64,000 nucleotides of DNA from contig NZ_AULH01000008.1 in NCBI RefSeq assembly GCF_000425185.1, positions 1-64,000 of the forward strand. Reading direction: 5' to 3'. The DNA is from Pleomorphomonas koreensis DSM 23070 (GTDB taxonomy: Bacteria; Pseudomonadota; Alphaproteobacteria; Rhizobiales; Pleomorphomonadaceae). Under the pieces are notes generated by a model, which did no database searches, had not been told where the DNA came from, and saw only the letters and a program-made list of their open reading frames with translations. Shown here one piece after another: positions 33,072 to 41,470 of the stretch; the first letter of the stretch is position 1, and every line of letters starts with the position of its first letter. A program made the translations under genes and the position numbers.

Positions 33072-33851
33072 TCACTTCAGCGAGTAGAGGTTGATCTTGA
33101 AGTACTTGTCGTTGATCGTCTTGTAGGTGCCGTCGGCCACCGCCTCGTCGATCGCCTTGTTGAGGGCTTCCCGGAGGGCGCCGTCCTCCTTGCGCACGGC
33201 GATGCCGACACCCTCGCCGACGAAGGCCGGATCGGTGATCGGCTCGCCCGCCAGCTTGCAGCAGGCGCCGGCCTCCTTGCTCACCCAGTCGAACATCGGC
33301 AGGAAGTCGCCGACCTGCAGGTCGAGCCGGCCAGCCGCGAGGTCGAGGTTGGCCTCGTCCTGGGTCGGATAGGTCTTCAGCGTGGCGCTCGGATAGGTCT
33401 TTTCGATGTATTCGGCCTGCGTCGTGCCGGACTGCGCGCCGATGATCTTGCCGGAGAGCGCCGCGTCGGAGAATTCGGTGATGTCGCTGTCCTTCGGGAC
33501 GACGTGGGTCATCGCCGCCTTGTAATAGGGCTTGGTGAAGTCGACGACCTTCTTGCGCTCCTCGGTGATGAACATCGAGGCGATGATCATGTCGTATTTC
33601 TTGGCCAGAAGCGCCGGGATGATGCCGTCCCAATCCTGGGCGACCACCTCGCACTTCACTTTCATCTTCTCGCAGAGCGCGAGGCCGATCTCGACGTCGA
33701 AGCCCTTGATGGAGCCGTCGGTGTCCACGTAGTTGAACGGCGGATAGGCGCCCTCGGTGCCGATCTTCAGCGTCTCCTCGGCGTGGAGGGCGACCGTCGA
33801 GGCGGCGAGAAGCGCGGCGGCGACGAGGCCGCCAATGGTGCGGTTGGTCAT
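33072..33851 (-). CDS. lysine/arginine/ornithine-type ABC binding protein
   Basis: Family-3 solute-binding protein, 259 residues, with Sec signal MTNRTIGGLVAAALLAASTVALHA before EETLKIG. The mature N-terminus (KIGTEGAYPPFNYVDTDGSIKGFDVEIGLALCEKMKVKCEVVAQDWDGIIPALLAKKYDMIIASMFITEERKKVVDFTKPYY) is very close to the HisJ/ArgT pattern, including paired cysteines. It is the first gene of the cluster and lies 124 bases after the ROK regulator. A second receptor feeding the same permeases is a common arrangement. It is followed by a strong hairpin. Confidence 0.93.
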   Translation of the reverse strand: MTNRTIGGLVAAALLAASTVALHAEETLKIGTEGAYPPFNYVDTDGSIKGFDVEIGLALCEKMKVKCEVVAQDWDGIIPALLAKKYDMIIASMFITEERKKVVDFTKPYYKAAMTHVVPKDSDITEFSDAALSGKIIGAQSGTTQAEYIEKTYPSATLKTYPTQDEANLDLAAGRLDLQVGDFLPMFDWVSKEAGACCKLAGEPITDPAFVGEGVGIAVRKEDGALREALNKAIDEAVADGTYKTINDKYFKINLYSLK

Positions 33852-33975
33852 GGTCCTTGGTTCCCCTGGAAGTGCGCGGGCCGGTTTTTCTCTTTGCCCG
33901 CGACGCCGAAAGACTAACGGCAGAAGGCAGGGGATGACAATTCTCCGGCGGAAAATTTGTTGAGCCGCCCTGCCC

Positions 33976-35184
33976 TCATTCCCCCTGCCGCTTCAGGATG
34001 GCCGAGAAGCTGGGGTCGAAGGCGCGGCGGATCGGGTCGGCGGCGGCGCCGATCGCCACCGCCCACGGATCGGTCATGCCGAGGCGGAGGCGCGGCACGG
34101 CGCGGCCGGCGGTCGGCGACAGCGACGGCAGCAGCGGCTCGATGGCCGCCACCAGCGCCGGCATCAGCGCGCCGGGCACGCCGCCCGACAGGATGACGGT
34201 CTGCGGGTCGAACAGCGTCTCGGCGGTGTGGACGGCGCGGCGCAGGTCGCGCGCCGCCCGGCCGATCCAGTCGGCGACGCGGCGGTCGCCGGCCGCGACG
34301 AGCGCCTCCAGCCGGTCGAACTGGCCGGGATCGGCCGGATCGATGCCGACCAAGGCGTAGAGCGAGGCGATCGAGGCGCGATGTTCGAGCGGCACCAGTT
34401 CGTCCGGCTCGCCGAACAGCACCATGCCGATTTCGCCGGCGTTGCCGTGGCCGCCGCTGTAAAGCTCGCCGCCGAGAATCAGTCCGGCGCCGATGCCGTA
34501 GCCGACGTAGATGCAGACGGCGTGGTCGAGGCCGTGGGCGGCGCCCAGCATGCGCTCGGCGGTGGCGCAGGCGGCGGCGTCGTTCTGGAGGCTGACGGCA
34601 AGGCCGGTGCCGGCCGCCAGCCGCTCGACCAGCGGGAAGCTCTGCCAAGCCTGCATCAGCCACAGGCTGTCGTCGGCGATCTCGACGCCGAACGGACCGG
34701 GCATGGCAACGCCGATGCCGGCGATGCGCGCCTCGGCATCCGGCCGGCCGGCGGCGAACGCCGCCCGGACGCCGGCCACGAGGTCGAGCAGCACGGCGAC
34801 GCCCTCCTCCGGCGCGCGCGGCGGCACCTTGGCGGTGGCGCGGGCCAGGATGTTGCCGACGAGATCGACGACGATGACCCGGCTGATGTGGCGGTCGATC
34901 TGGAGGCCGATCGAATAGGCGCCGTCCGCCACCAGGCGATAGGGCGTCGACGGCTGCCCCCTGCCCTTGCGCACCAGTTCCTCGGAAGCGACGAGACCGT
35001 CGCCTTCCAGCGTCTCGATCAGGTTGGACACCGCCTGCTTGGTGAGCCCGGTGGCGCGGGCGAGATCGGCGCGCGACAGGGCGCCGTTCACCCGCAGCGC
35101 GTCGATGATGACGCGGCGGTTATGAGCGCTGGTCCCCTCGTGATTGGCGCCGCTCTTGGCGCGGATCGGCCGCTGTTCGCTCAT
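33976..35184 (-). CDS. ROK-family (NagC/XylR-type) transcriptional repressor
   Basis: A 402-residue regulator. A winged helix-turn-helix lies near the start (NRRVIIDALRVNGALSRADLARATGLTKQAVSNLIETLEGDGLV, about residues 22-65), followed by a ROK sugar-kinase-like effector domain with VAMPGPFG, YGIGAGLILGGELYSGGHGNAGEIGMV and ILSGGVPG. The ROK zinc-binding cysteine cluster is not evident. I prefer the ATG at 35184 (GGA site upstream); an ATG at 35196 lacks one. It is divergent from a sugar ABC operon with a perfect inverted repeat in the shared intergenic region, so it should repress that operon until an intracellular sugar is bound. Confidence 0.93.
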   Translation of the reverse strand: MSEQRPIRAKSGANHEGTSAHNRRVIIDALRVNGALSRADLARATGLTKQAVSNLIETLEGDGLVASEELVRKGRGQPSTPYRLVADGAYSIGLQIDRHISRVIVVDLVGNILARATAKVPPRAPEEGVAVLLDLVAGVRAAFAAGRPDAEARIAGIGVAMPGPFGVEIADDSLWLMQAWQSFPLVERLAAGTGLAVSLQNDAAACATAERMLGAAHGLDHAVCIYVGYGIGAGLILGGELYSGGHGNAGEIGMVLFGEPDELVPLEHRASIASLYALVGIDPADPGQFDRLEALVAAGDRRVADWIGRAARDLRRAVHTAETLFDPQTVILSGGVPGALMPALVAAIEPLLPSLSPTAGRAVPRLRLGMTDPWAVAIGAAADPIRRAFDPSFSAILKRQGE

Positions 35185-35226
35185 GCCCAATTCCATCTTG
35201 ACAGCAGTTGATATTTCGCCCACGAA

Positions 35227-35247
35227 TAAGTCAAGCAATTTGACTTA
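35227..35247. promoter_or_regulatory. perfect inverted-repeat operator for the ROK regulator
   Basis: TAAGTCAA and TTGACTTA are perfect 8-bp arms around GCAAT, between the ROK gene and the divergent sugar operon. TTGACT, a -35-like hexamer, is present on both strands inside the repeat, so binding could block both promoters. A second set of repeats, GGAAC-N7-GTTCC-GG-GGAAC, follows at 35252-35275. Confidence 0.75.
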
Positions 35248-35402
35248 ATAAGGAACCGTCAGAGTTCCGGGGAACGCTAGTCCGCCTAGAGGTGTGACGA
35301 CGCTCCAGAAGACGGCCCTGCCAGGGCCTTCAGGCGAACGGTCGCGACGGCGAAAGCCGCCGCGATCCTTTCCGCGCAGTCACCGACCAAAGGGAGCCCA
35401 CA

Positions 35403-36644
35403 ATGACCAGATTCTTCGGCAGGACACTCCTCTCCGCGACGCTGCTCTCGGCGCCGTTCGCCGTTCCGGCCGCCTACGCCGAAACCGAGATCAATGCCCT
35501 GTTCATGGCCCAGGCCGCCTACAGCGAAGCCGACGTGCGCGCCATGACCGAGGCCTTCACCAAGGCCAACCCCGACATCAAGGTCAACCTCGAATTCGTG
35601 CCCTACGAGGGCCTGCACGACAAGACGGTGCTCGCCCAGGGCGCCGGCAACGCCTATGACGTGGTGCTGTTCGACGTGATCTGGCCGGCCGAGTTCGCGG
35701 CCAACAACGTGCTGGTCGACGTCTCCTCCAGGATCACCGACGAGATGAACAAGGGCGTGTTGCCCGGCGCCTGGACCACCGTCAAGTACCAGGACAAGTT
35801 CTACGGCATGCCGTGGATTCTCGACACCAAGTATCTCTTCTACAACAAGGAGATCCTGGAGAAGGCCGGCATCGCCAATCCGCCGAAGACGTGGGAAGAG
35901 CTGGCCGCCGACGCCAAGATCATCAAGGACAAGGGCATTCTGGCCTCGCCGATCGCCTGGAGCTGGGCGCAGGCGGAAGCCGCCATCTGCGACTACACGA
36001 CGCTGGTCAGCGCCTTCGGCGGCGACTTCCTCAAAGACGGCAAGCCGGCCTTCCAGACGGACGGCGGCCTCGACGCGCTGAAATACATGGTCGACAGCTA
36101 CAAGTCGGGCATCACCAACCCGAACTCCAAGGAGTTCCTGGAGGAGGACGTCCGCAAGGTGTTCGAGAACGGCGACGCCGCTTTCGCCCTCAACTGGACC
36201 TACATGTACAACATGGCCAACGACCCGAAGGACTCCAAGGTCGCCGGCAAGGTCGGCGTCGTGCCGGCGCCCGGCGTCGCCGGCAAGAGCGAGGCGTCGG
36301 CCGTCAACGGCTCGATGGGCCTCGGCATCACCTCGGTCAGCAAGCATCCCGACGAGGCGTGGAAGTACATCGTCTTCATGACCTCTGAGGCGACGCAGAA
36401 CGCCTATGCCAAGCTCAGCCTGCCGATCTGGGCGTCGTCCTATGACGATCCGGCCGTCACCGCCGGCCAGGAGGAGATGATCGCCGCCGCCAAGATCGGC
36501 CTCGCCGTCATGTATCCGCGTCCGACCACGCCGAAGTACCAGGAGATCTCCGTCGCCCTGCAACAGGCGATCCAGGAGGCGCTGCTCGGCCAGGCAAGCC
36601 CCGAGGACGCGCTGAAGACCGCCGCCGACAACAGCGGCCTCTGA
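35403..36644 (+). CDS. sugar ABC transporter binding protein (family 1)
   Basis: A 413-residue periplasmic receptor of the carbohydrate uptake CUT1 type. Signal peptide FFGRTLLSATLLSAPFAVPAAYA before ETEINALFM. Typical blocks are VRAMTEAFTKANPDIKVNLEFVPYEGLHDKTV, YDVVLFDVIWPAEFAANNVL, KFYGMPWILDTKYLFYNKEILEKAGI and DEAWKYIVFMTSEATQNAYAKLS. First gene of a six-gene operon controlled by the divergent ROK repressor. Followed by a perfect hairpin before the permease genes. The ligand is not a classical disaccharide with confidence; downstream enzymes suggest an amino sugar or Amadori-type compound. Confidence 0.95.
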   Translation: MTRFFGRTLLSATLLSAPFAVPAAYAETEINALFMAQAAYSEADVRAMTEAFTKANPDIKVNLEFVPYEGLHDKTVLAQGAGNAYDVVLFDVIWPAEFAANNVLVDVSSRITDEMNKGVLPGAWTTVKYQDKFYGMPWILDTKYLFYNKEILEKAGIANPPKTWEELAADAKIIKDKGILASPIAWSWAQAEAAICDYTTLVSAFGGDFLKDGKPAFQTDGGLDALKYMVDSYKSGITNPNSKEFLEEDVRKVFENGDAAFALNWTYMYNMANDPKDSKVAGKVGVVPAPGVAGKSEASAVNGSMGLGITSVSKHPDEAWKYIVFMTSEATQNAYAKLSLPIWASSYDDPAVTAGQEEMIAAAKIGLAVMYPRPTTPKYQEISVALQQAIQEALLGQASPEDALKTAADNSGL

Positions 36645-36655
36645 GCGTATGATAA

Positions 36656-36680
36656 TCCGGGCGCCAAGTTGGCGCCCGGA
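36656..36680 (+). terminator. hairpin between sugar binding protein and permease genes
   Basis: TCCGGGCGCCAA and TTGGCGCCCGGA are perfect 12-bp arms around one base (effective loop AAGTT), 12 bases after the binding-protein stop. No T tract follows. Likely stabilises the upstream message and lowers downstream expression. Confidence 0.6.
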
Positions 36681-36716
36681 CCGTCTGGACCCTTTAGAAA
36701 CCCACGAGGACCCCGC

Positions 36717-37601
36717 ATGTCCGGCACCTGGATCACCACCCGGGCGTGGCTGCTCATGCTGCCGCTCCTCATCGTCATGGTGGCCGTCATCGGCTGGCCG
36801 CTGGCCGACACCGTGCATCTCTCCTTCACCGACGCCAAGCTGGTCGGCACGTCGGGCAGTTACGTCGGCTTCGACAACTACGTCCGTCTCGTCACCGGCA
36901 ACGCCTTCGGCCGCACGCTCTACACCACCACCTTCTTCGCGCTGGTGGTGGTGACGACGGAAATGTGTCTCGGCGTGCTGGCCGCCCTGCTGCTGAAGCA
37001 GCAGTTCCGCGGACGCACGCTGCTCAGGGCGCTGATGATCCTGCCGTGGGCGCTGCCGACCGTCGTCAACGCCACCCTGTGGCGGCTGATCTACAATCCC
37101 GAATACGGCGCCCTCAATGCGGCGCTGACCCAGCTCGGCATTCTCTCCGACTACCGCTCGTGGCTCGGCGAGCCCGGTACCGCCCTGACGGCGCTGATCG
37201 TCGCCGACTGCTGGAAGAACTTCCCGCTGGTGGCGCTGATCGCGCTGGCCGCCCTCCAGGCGGTGCCGCGCGATGTCATCGCGGCCTCCTACGTCGACGG
37301 CGCCAATGCGTTCTCCCGCTTCCGCTTCGTGACGCTGCCCTATCTGGCCGGCCCCCTGATGGTGGCGCTGGTGCTGCGCACCATCGAGGCGTTCAAGGTG
37401 TTCGACATCATCTGGGTGATGACGCGCGGCGGCCCGGCCAACTCGACGCGCACCATGTCGATCCTCGTCTATCAGGAAGCCTTCTCCTTCCAGCGGGCGG
37501 GCTCGGGCGCCTCGCTCGCCCTGATCGTCACGCTGATCATCACGGTGCTGGCCGTCGCCTACGGCACCGCCGTGAGGAAAGTCGCCGGGAGCGCCGCCTG
37601 A
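36717..37601 (+). CDS. sugar ABC transporter permease (MalF type)
   Basis: A 294-residue CUT1 permease with about six membrane helices. The EAA loop is AASYVDGANAFSRFRFVTLPYLAGPLMVALVLRTIEAFKVFDIIWVMTRGGPANSTRTMSILVYQEAF, the standard MalF/UgpA signature. The ATG at 36717 has GAGGA about six bases upstream and avoids overlapping the hairpin. Its stop overlaps the next start (TGATG). Works with the partner permease and the ATPase at 40391-41467. Confidence 0.95.
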   Translation: MSGTWITTRAWLLMLPLLIVMVAVIGWPLADTVHLSFTDAKLVGTSGSYVGFDNYVRLVTGNAFGRTLYTTTFFALVVVTTEMCLGVLAALLLKQQFRGRTLLRALMILPWALPTVVNATLWRLIYNPEYGALNAALTQLGILSDYRSWLGEPGTALTALIVADCWKNFPLVALIALAALQAVPRDVIAASYVDGANAFSRFRFVTLPYLAGPLMVALVLRTIEAFKVFDIIWVMTRGGPANSTRTMSILVYQEAFSFQRAGSGASLALIVTLIITVLAVAYGTAVRKVAGSAA

Positions 37602-38446
37602 TGGAACGCCAGAGCCCCCTCTTCCGCCTGTTCCTGCACGTCGCGGCGCTGCTGCTCGCCGCCATCATTCTGGCGCCGCTGCTCTGGCTGTTCGTGATGA
37701 GCATCTCGCCGGCCGCCGATCTCGCCGCCAAGCCGCTGCGCTGGTGGCCGGAGACCATGGACTTCTCGCGCTACGCCGCCCTGCTCTCCTCGGTGGAGAA
37801 CAGCGCCGGCGCCGCCTTCACGGCCAGCCTCAGGAACTCGCTGATGGTCGCCGGCATGGCGACGATCGCCGCGGTGTCGCTGGCCGTGCCGGCCGGCTGG
37901 GCGGTGTCGCGCACGCCGTCCGTCGGCTGGTCGCTGTCGCTGGTCATCGGCACCTACATGCTGCCGCCGGTGGCGCTGGCCGTGCCGCTCTACATGGCGC
38001 TGGCCAAGTTCGGCCTGCTCAACAACGTGTTCGGCCTGGCGCTCGTCTACCTCACCATCCTCGCTCCCTTCACCACCTGGCTGATGAAATCCGGCTTCGA
38101 CGGCATTCCGCGCGAGATCGAGCAGGCGGCGGTGATCGACGGCGCCAGCCTGTGGCAGACGCTCCGCATCATCACCCTGCCGCTCGCCATGCCGGTGGTG
38201 GCGACGTCGGCGCTGTTCGCCTTCCTCCTCGGCTGGGACGAATTCTTCTACGCTCTCCTTTTCACCTCCGACCAGCGGGCCAAGACGCTGACCGTCGCCA
38301 TCGCCGACCTCGCCGGCGGGCGCGTCTCCGACTACGGCCTGATCGCCACGGCCGGCGTGCTCGCCGCGCTGCCGCCGGTGCTGGTCGGCCTCGTCATGCA
38401 GCGGGCGCTGATCTCCGGCCTCACGGCCGGCGGCGTCAAAGGCTGA
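37601..38446 (+). CDS. sugar ABC transporter permease (MalG type)
   Basis: A 281-residue partner permease with about six helices (for example LFLHVAALLLAAIILAPLLWLFVMSI at the start). EAA loop: GIPREIEQAAVIDGASLWQTLRIITLPLAMPVVATSALFAFLLGWDEFFYALLFTS, the MalG/UgpE pattern. Translationally coupled to the MalF-type gene and followed after 22 bases by the SIS gene, so transport and metabolism genes share one mRNA. Confidence 0.95.
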   Translation: MERQSPLFRLFLHVAALLLAAIILAPLLWLFVMSISPAADLAAKPLRWWPETMDFSRYAALLSSVENSAGAAFTASLRNSLMVAGMATIAAVSLAVPAGWAVSRTPSVGWSLSLVIGTYMLPPVALAVPLYMALAKFGLLNNVFGLALVYLTILAPFTTWLMKSGFDGIPREIEQAAVIDGASLWQTLRIITLPLAMPVVATSALFAFLLGWDEFFYALLFTSDQRAKTLTVAIADLAGGRVSDYGLIATAGVLAALPPVLVGLVMQRALISGLTAGGVKG

Positions 38447-38468
38447 CCCAACAACAAGGACAACAAAA

Positions 38469-39479
38469 ATGACCGCTCCCCGCCCCGAAAGCCTCCTCGC
38501 CATCGACCGCGAGATGGCCCGCCAGCACGCCGACGCCCTCGCCTCCTTCGAGCAAAACCGCGAGGTCGCCGCCCGCGCCGCCGCTTCGCTGAAGCGGACC
38601 GGCCGCCTGCTGATGCTCGGCATGGGCGGCAGCCACGCCGTCGCCCGCGCCGTCGAGCCCTACTACCGCGCCCTCGGCGTCGACGCCGTGTCGCTGCCGA
38701 TGTCCGAGCAGCTCACCGCGCCGCTGATGACCGAGGGCCGCACCGTCTTCGTCACCTCGCAGTCGGGCGAGAGCGCCGAGGTGGTGCGCTGGTTCAAGGA
38801 GACCGGCGGCGCGCCCGACACCTTCGGCCTGACGCTGGAAGCCGGCTCCTTCCTCGGCAAGGCCGCCCCGGCGCTGGTCGCCGCCGGCGGCTCGGAACTG
38901 GCGTTTGCCGCGACGCGCAGCCTGACGCTGACCTTCGCGCTGCATCTCGCCGTGCTCGCCGCCCTCGGCGCCGATCCCGCGCCGGCGCTCGCCGTGCTCG
39001 CTGCGCCCGAGACGCCCGACACCTCCGCCGCGCTCTCGGCATTGAAGAACGTCCGCACCGTCGTCACCTCCGGCCGCGGCCTGCAAGGCGTCGCCGAAGC
39101 GATCGCCCTCGGCTTCACCGAACTGTCGCGCCGGCCCTGCTTCTCGCACGAAGGCGGCCAATTGCGCCACGGCCCGATGGAGATGCTGTCGCCGGAGATC
39201 GGCGCCGTGCTGTTCCGCGGCAAGGACCCGACGTCGCCGCTCGTCGCCAGCATGGGCGCCGAGATCGTGGCGACCGGCGCGCCGGTGATCGTCTTCGACG
39301 CCTCGGGCGACGCCCCGGTGCCGGGCGCCGTCACCGTCGCGGTGAAGCCGGCGTCCGGCATGGCCGCCGTGTTCGCCCTGTTGCCGGCCGCCCAGACGCT
39401 GATGGTCGCCTTCGCCGCCGAGCGCGTCGAGAACGCCGGCACGCCGGTCCGCTCGAACAAGATCACCCGGAGCGAATAA
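38469..39479 (+). CDS. SIS-domain sugar isomerase/deglycase (AgaS/FrlB/GlmS-like)
   Basis: A 336-residue cytosolic protein with two SIS domains: SLKRTGRLLMLGMGGSHAVARAVEPYYRALGVDA and VFVTSQSGESAEVVRWFKETG in the first, TVVTSGRGLQGVAEAIALGFTELSRRPCFSHEGGQLRHGPMEML in the second. The layout matches the isomerase half of GlmS and enzymes such as AgaS or FrlB, which deaminate or deglycate phosphorylated amino sugars or fructosamines. It lies between the transporter and a PfkB kinase, so the likely order is import, phosphorylation by the kinase, then cleavage or isomerisation here. The precise substrate is inferred, not shown. Confidence 0.88.
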   Translation: MTAPRPESLLAIDREMARQHADALASFEQNREVAARAAASLKRTGRLLMLGMGGSHAVARAVEPYYRALGVDAVSLPMSEQLTAPLMTEGRTVFVTSQSGESAEVVRWFKETGGAPDTFGLTLEAGSFLGKAAPALVAAGGSELAFAATRSLTLTFALHLAVLAALGADPAPALAVLAAPETPDTSAALSALKNVRTVVTSGRGLQGVAEAIALGFTELSRRPCFSHEGGQLRHGPMEMLSPEIGAVLFRGKDPTSPLVASMGAEIVATGAPVIVFDASGDAPVPGAVTVAVKPASGMAAVFALLPAAQTLMVAFAAERVENAGTPVRSNKITRSE

Positions 39480-40394
39480 GTGAAGCCGATCGCCGTCATC
39501 GGGAACGTCAACGTCGACCTGATCCTCGGGCCGGCCGCGCCATGGCCGCAGCCGGGCACCGAGATCATCGTCGACCACGACGAATTGCGCGTCGGCGGCT
39601 GCGCCGGCAACTCGGCGCTGACGCTGAAGGCGCTCGGCGTGCCGTTCGAGCTGGCCGCCAGCATCGGCAGCGACCGCTTCGGCGCCTGGCTGGCCGAGGA
39701 GTTCGGCGAGCAGTCGCAGCGCTGGAAGGTGCATGCCGAGAACACCACCATCTCCGTCGGCATCACCCATCCCGACGGCGAGCGCACCTTCTTCACCACG
39801 CTCGGCCACCTGCCGCACTATGGCGCCGGCGACGTGCTGGCCGTGCTCGACGGCGAGGCCCATCGCGGCGGCTACGCGCTGTTCGCCGGCCCGTTCCTGA
39901 TGCCGCGCCTCGCCGGCGAATACGGCCAGCTCTACGACTGGGCCGACCGCCACGGCATCCGCGTCGCCCTCGATACCGGCTGGCCGCCGGCCGGCTGGAC
40001 CACGGAGGTGGTCGCGGCGGCGAAGGGCTGGCTCGCCCGCTCGGCGATCGCCCTGTTCAACGAGGTGGAAACCACCTCGATCACCGGCCGGGACGACGTC
40101 CGCGACGCCGCCCGCGCCATGCTCGGCCTGATGCCCGAGGGTGCCGTTGCCGTGGTCAAGCGCGGCCCGCACGGCGCACTGGCCGCCTCCGCCGCTGGCC
40201 TCGTCGAGGTGGAGGCGCCGGACGTCGCGGTGATCGACACCATCGGCGCCGGCGATGTGTTCAACGCCGGCTTCCTTGCCGCCTTCGCCGCCGGAAAGTC
40301 GCTGCGCGACAGCCTCGCGGCGGGAACGGCCACCGCTTCGCTCGCCGTCTCCACCTACCCGCGCCGCTACGCCCCGCCGGAGTCCCGCCCATGA
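39480..40394 (+). CDS. PfkB-family carbohydrate kinase
   Basis: A 304-residue ribokinase-like kinase starting at a GTG that directly follows the TAA of the SIS gene. Seen are AVIGNVNVDLILG at the start, GGCAGNSALTLKALGVPFELAASIGSDRFG, and the C-terminal signature DTIGAGDVFNAGFLAAFAAG with the catalytic Asp near residue 259. Its stop overlaps the next ATG (ATGA). Paired with an SIS enzyme and a sugar ABC transporter, it resembles the FrlD/FrlB pairing for fructosamines, but could act on other sugars. Confidence 0.92.
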   Translation: MKPIAVIGNVNVDLILGPAAPWPQPGTEIIVDHDELRVGGCAGNSALTLKALGVPFELAASIGSDRFGAWLAEEFGEQSQRWKVHAENTTISVGITHPDGERTFFTTLGHLPHYGAGDVLAVLDGEAHRGGYALFAGPFLMPRLAGEYGQLYDWADRHGIRVALDTGWPPAGWTTEVVAAAKGWLARSAIALFNEVETTSITGRDDVRDAARAMLGLMPEGAVAVVKRGPHGALAASAAGLVEVEAPDVAVIDTIGAGDVFNAGFLAAFAAGKSLRDSLAAGTATASLAVSTYPRRYAPPESRP

Positions 40395-41467
40395 GCGCCC
40401 TCGTCGTCGACAAGATCCGCAAGTCCTTCGGCGCGCTGGAGACGCTGAGGGGTATCGACATCGCCCTCGAAAGCGGCGAGTTCCTGGTGCTGCTCGGCGC
40501 CTCGGGCTGCGGCAAGTCGACGCTGCTCAACATCATCGCCGGCCTCGCCGAACCCTCGGGCGGCGACGTCCGCCTTGATGGCCGGTCGCTGATCGGCGTC
40601 CACCCCAAGGACCGCGACATCGCCATGGTGTTCCAGTCCTACGCGCTCTATCCGAACCTCTCCGTGCGGCGGAACATCGGCTTCGGTCTCGAAATGCGCA
40701 AAGTTCCGGCCGCCGAGCGGGAGAAGGCGGTGCTGGAGGCGGCGCGGCTGCTCCAGATCGAGCCGCTGCTCGACCGCCGGCCGTCGCAGCTCTCCGGCGG
40801 CCAGCGCCAGCGCGTCGCCATCGGCCGGGCGCTGGTGCGCCATCCCAAGCTGTTCCTGTTCGACGAGCCGCTTTCCAACCTCGACGCCAAGCTCCGCATG
40901 GAGATGCGCACGGAACTGAAGCGGCTGCACCAGATGATGAAGACCACCGTGGTCTACGTCACCCACGACCAGATCGAGGCAATGACGCTCGCCACCCGCA
41001 TCGCCGTGATGCAGGGCGGCCAGATCGAGCAGCTCGGCACGCCGGAGGAGATCTACAACCGGCCGGCGACGCTCTACGTCGCCACCTTCGTCGGCGCGCC
41101 GCCGATGAACCTTCTCGACGCCGTGGCGACCGGCAGCGGCCTTCAGGTGGTCGGCAGCGACACCGCGATCCCGCTGCCGCCGGCCCTCGCCGCCGCCCTG
41201 CCGCGTGACCACGCCGTCAAGCTCGGCATCCGTCCGGAATCCTTCCGCGCCGAGGGCGGCGGCCTGCCGCTGACGCTCACCTGCGACGTCACCGAACTGA
41301 CCGGCCCTGAGCTGATCCTCTCCGGCAGCATCGGCGGCCAGCGCCTCGTCGCCACGCTGCCGCCGCGCACCAGGGCCGCGCCGGGCGAGACGATCACATT
41401 GGCGCTCGACGTCGAGGCGTTGCACCTGTTCGACGTCGAGAGCGGCCGGCGGATCGAGGCGGCCTAG
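40391..41467 (+). CDS. sugar ABC transporter ATP-binding protein (UgpC/MsmK type)
   Basis: A 358-residue ATPase for the CUT1 permeases of the operon. Walker A GASGCGKST, Q-loop FQSYALYPNLSV, signature LSGGQRQRVAIGRAL, Walker B LFLFDEPLSNLD and the switch VTHDQIEAMTLA are intact. The C-terminal OB-type regulatory domain (about residues 240-355) includes GAPPMNLLDA and KLGIRPESF. Last gene of the operon, overlapping the kinase by ATGA. Enzymes of this branch sometimes serve several CUT1 systems. Confidence 0.96.
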   Translation: MSALVVDKIRKSFGALETLRGIDIALESGEFLVLLGASGCGKSTLLNIIAGLAEPSGGDVRLDGRSLIGVHPKDRDIAMVFQSYALYPNLSVRRNIGFGLEMRKVPAAEREKAVLEAARLLQIEPLLDRRPSQLSGGQRQRVAIGRALVRHPKLFLFDEPLSNLDAKLRMEMRTELKRLHQMMKTTVVYVTHDQIEAMTLATRIAVMQGGQIEQLGTPEEIYNRPATLYVATFVGAPPMNLLDAVATGSGLQVVGSDTAIPLPPALAAALPRDHAVKLGIRPESFRAEGGGLPLTLTCDVTELTGPELILSGSIGGQRLVATLPPRTRAAPGETITLALDVEALHLFDVESGRRIEAA

Positions 41468-41470
41468 GGC

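Noticed and set aside
38436-40172. Open frame of 578 codons antisense to the SIS and PfkB genes
   Set aside because: No motif, no start signal, and it spans two convincing sense genes.
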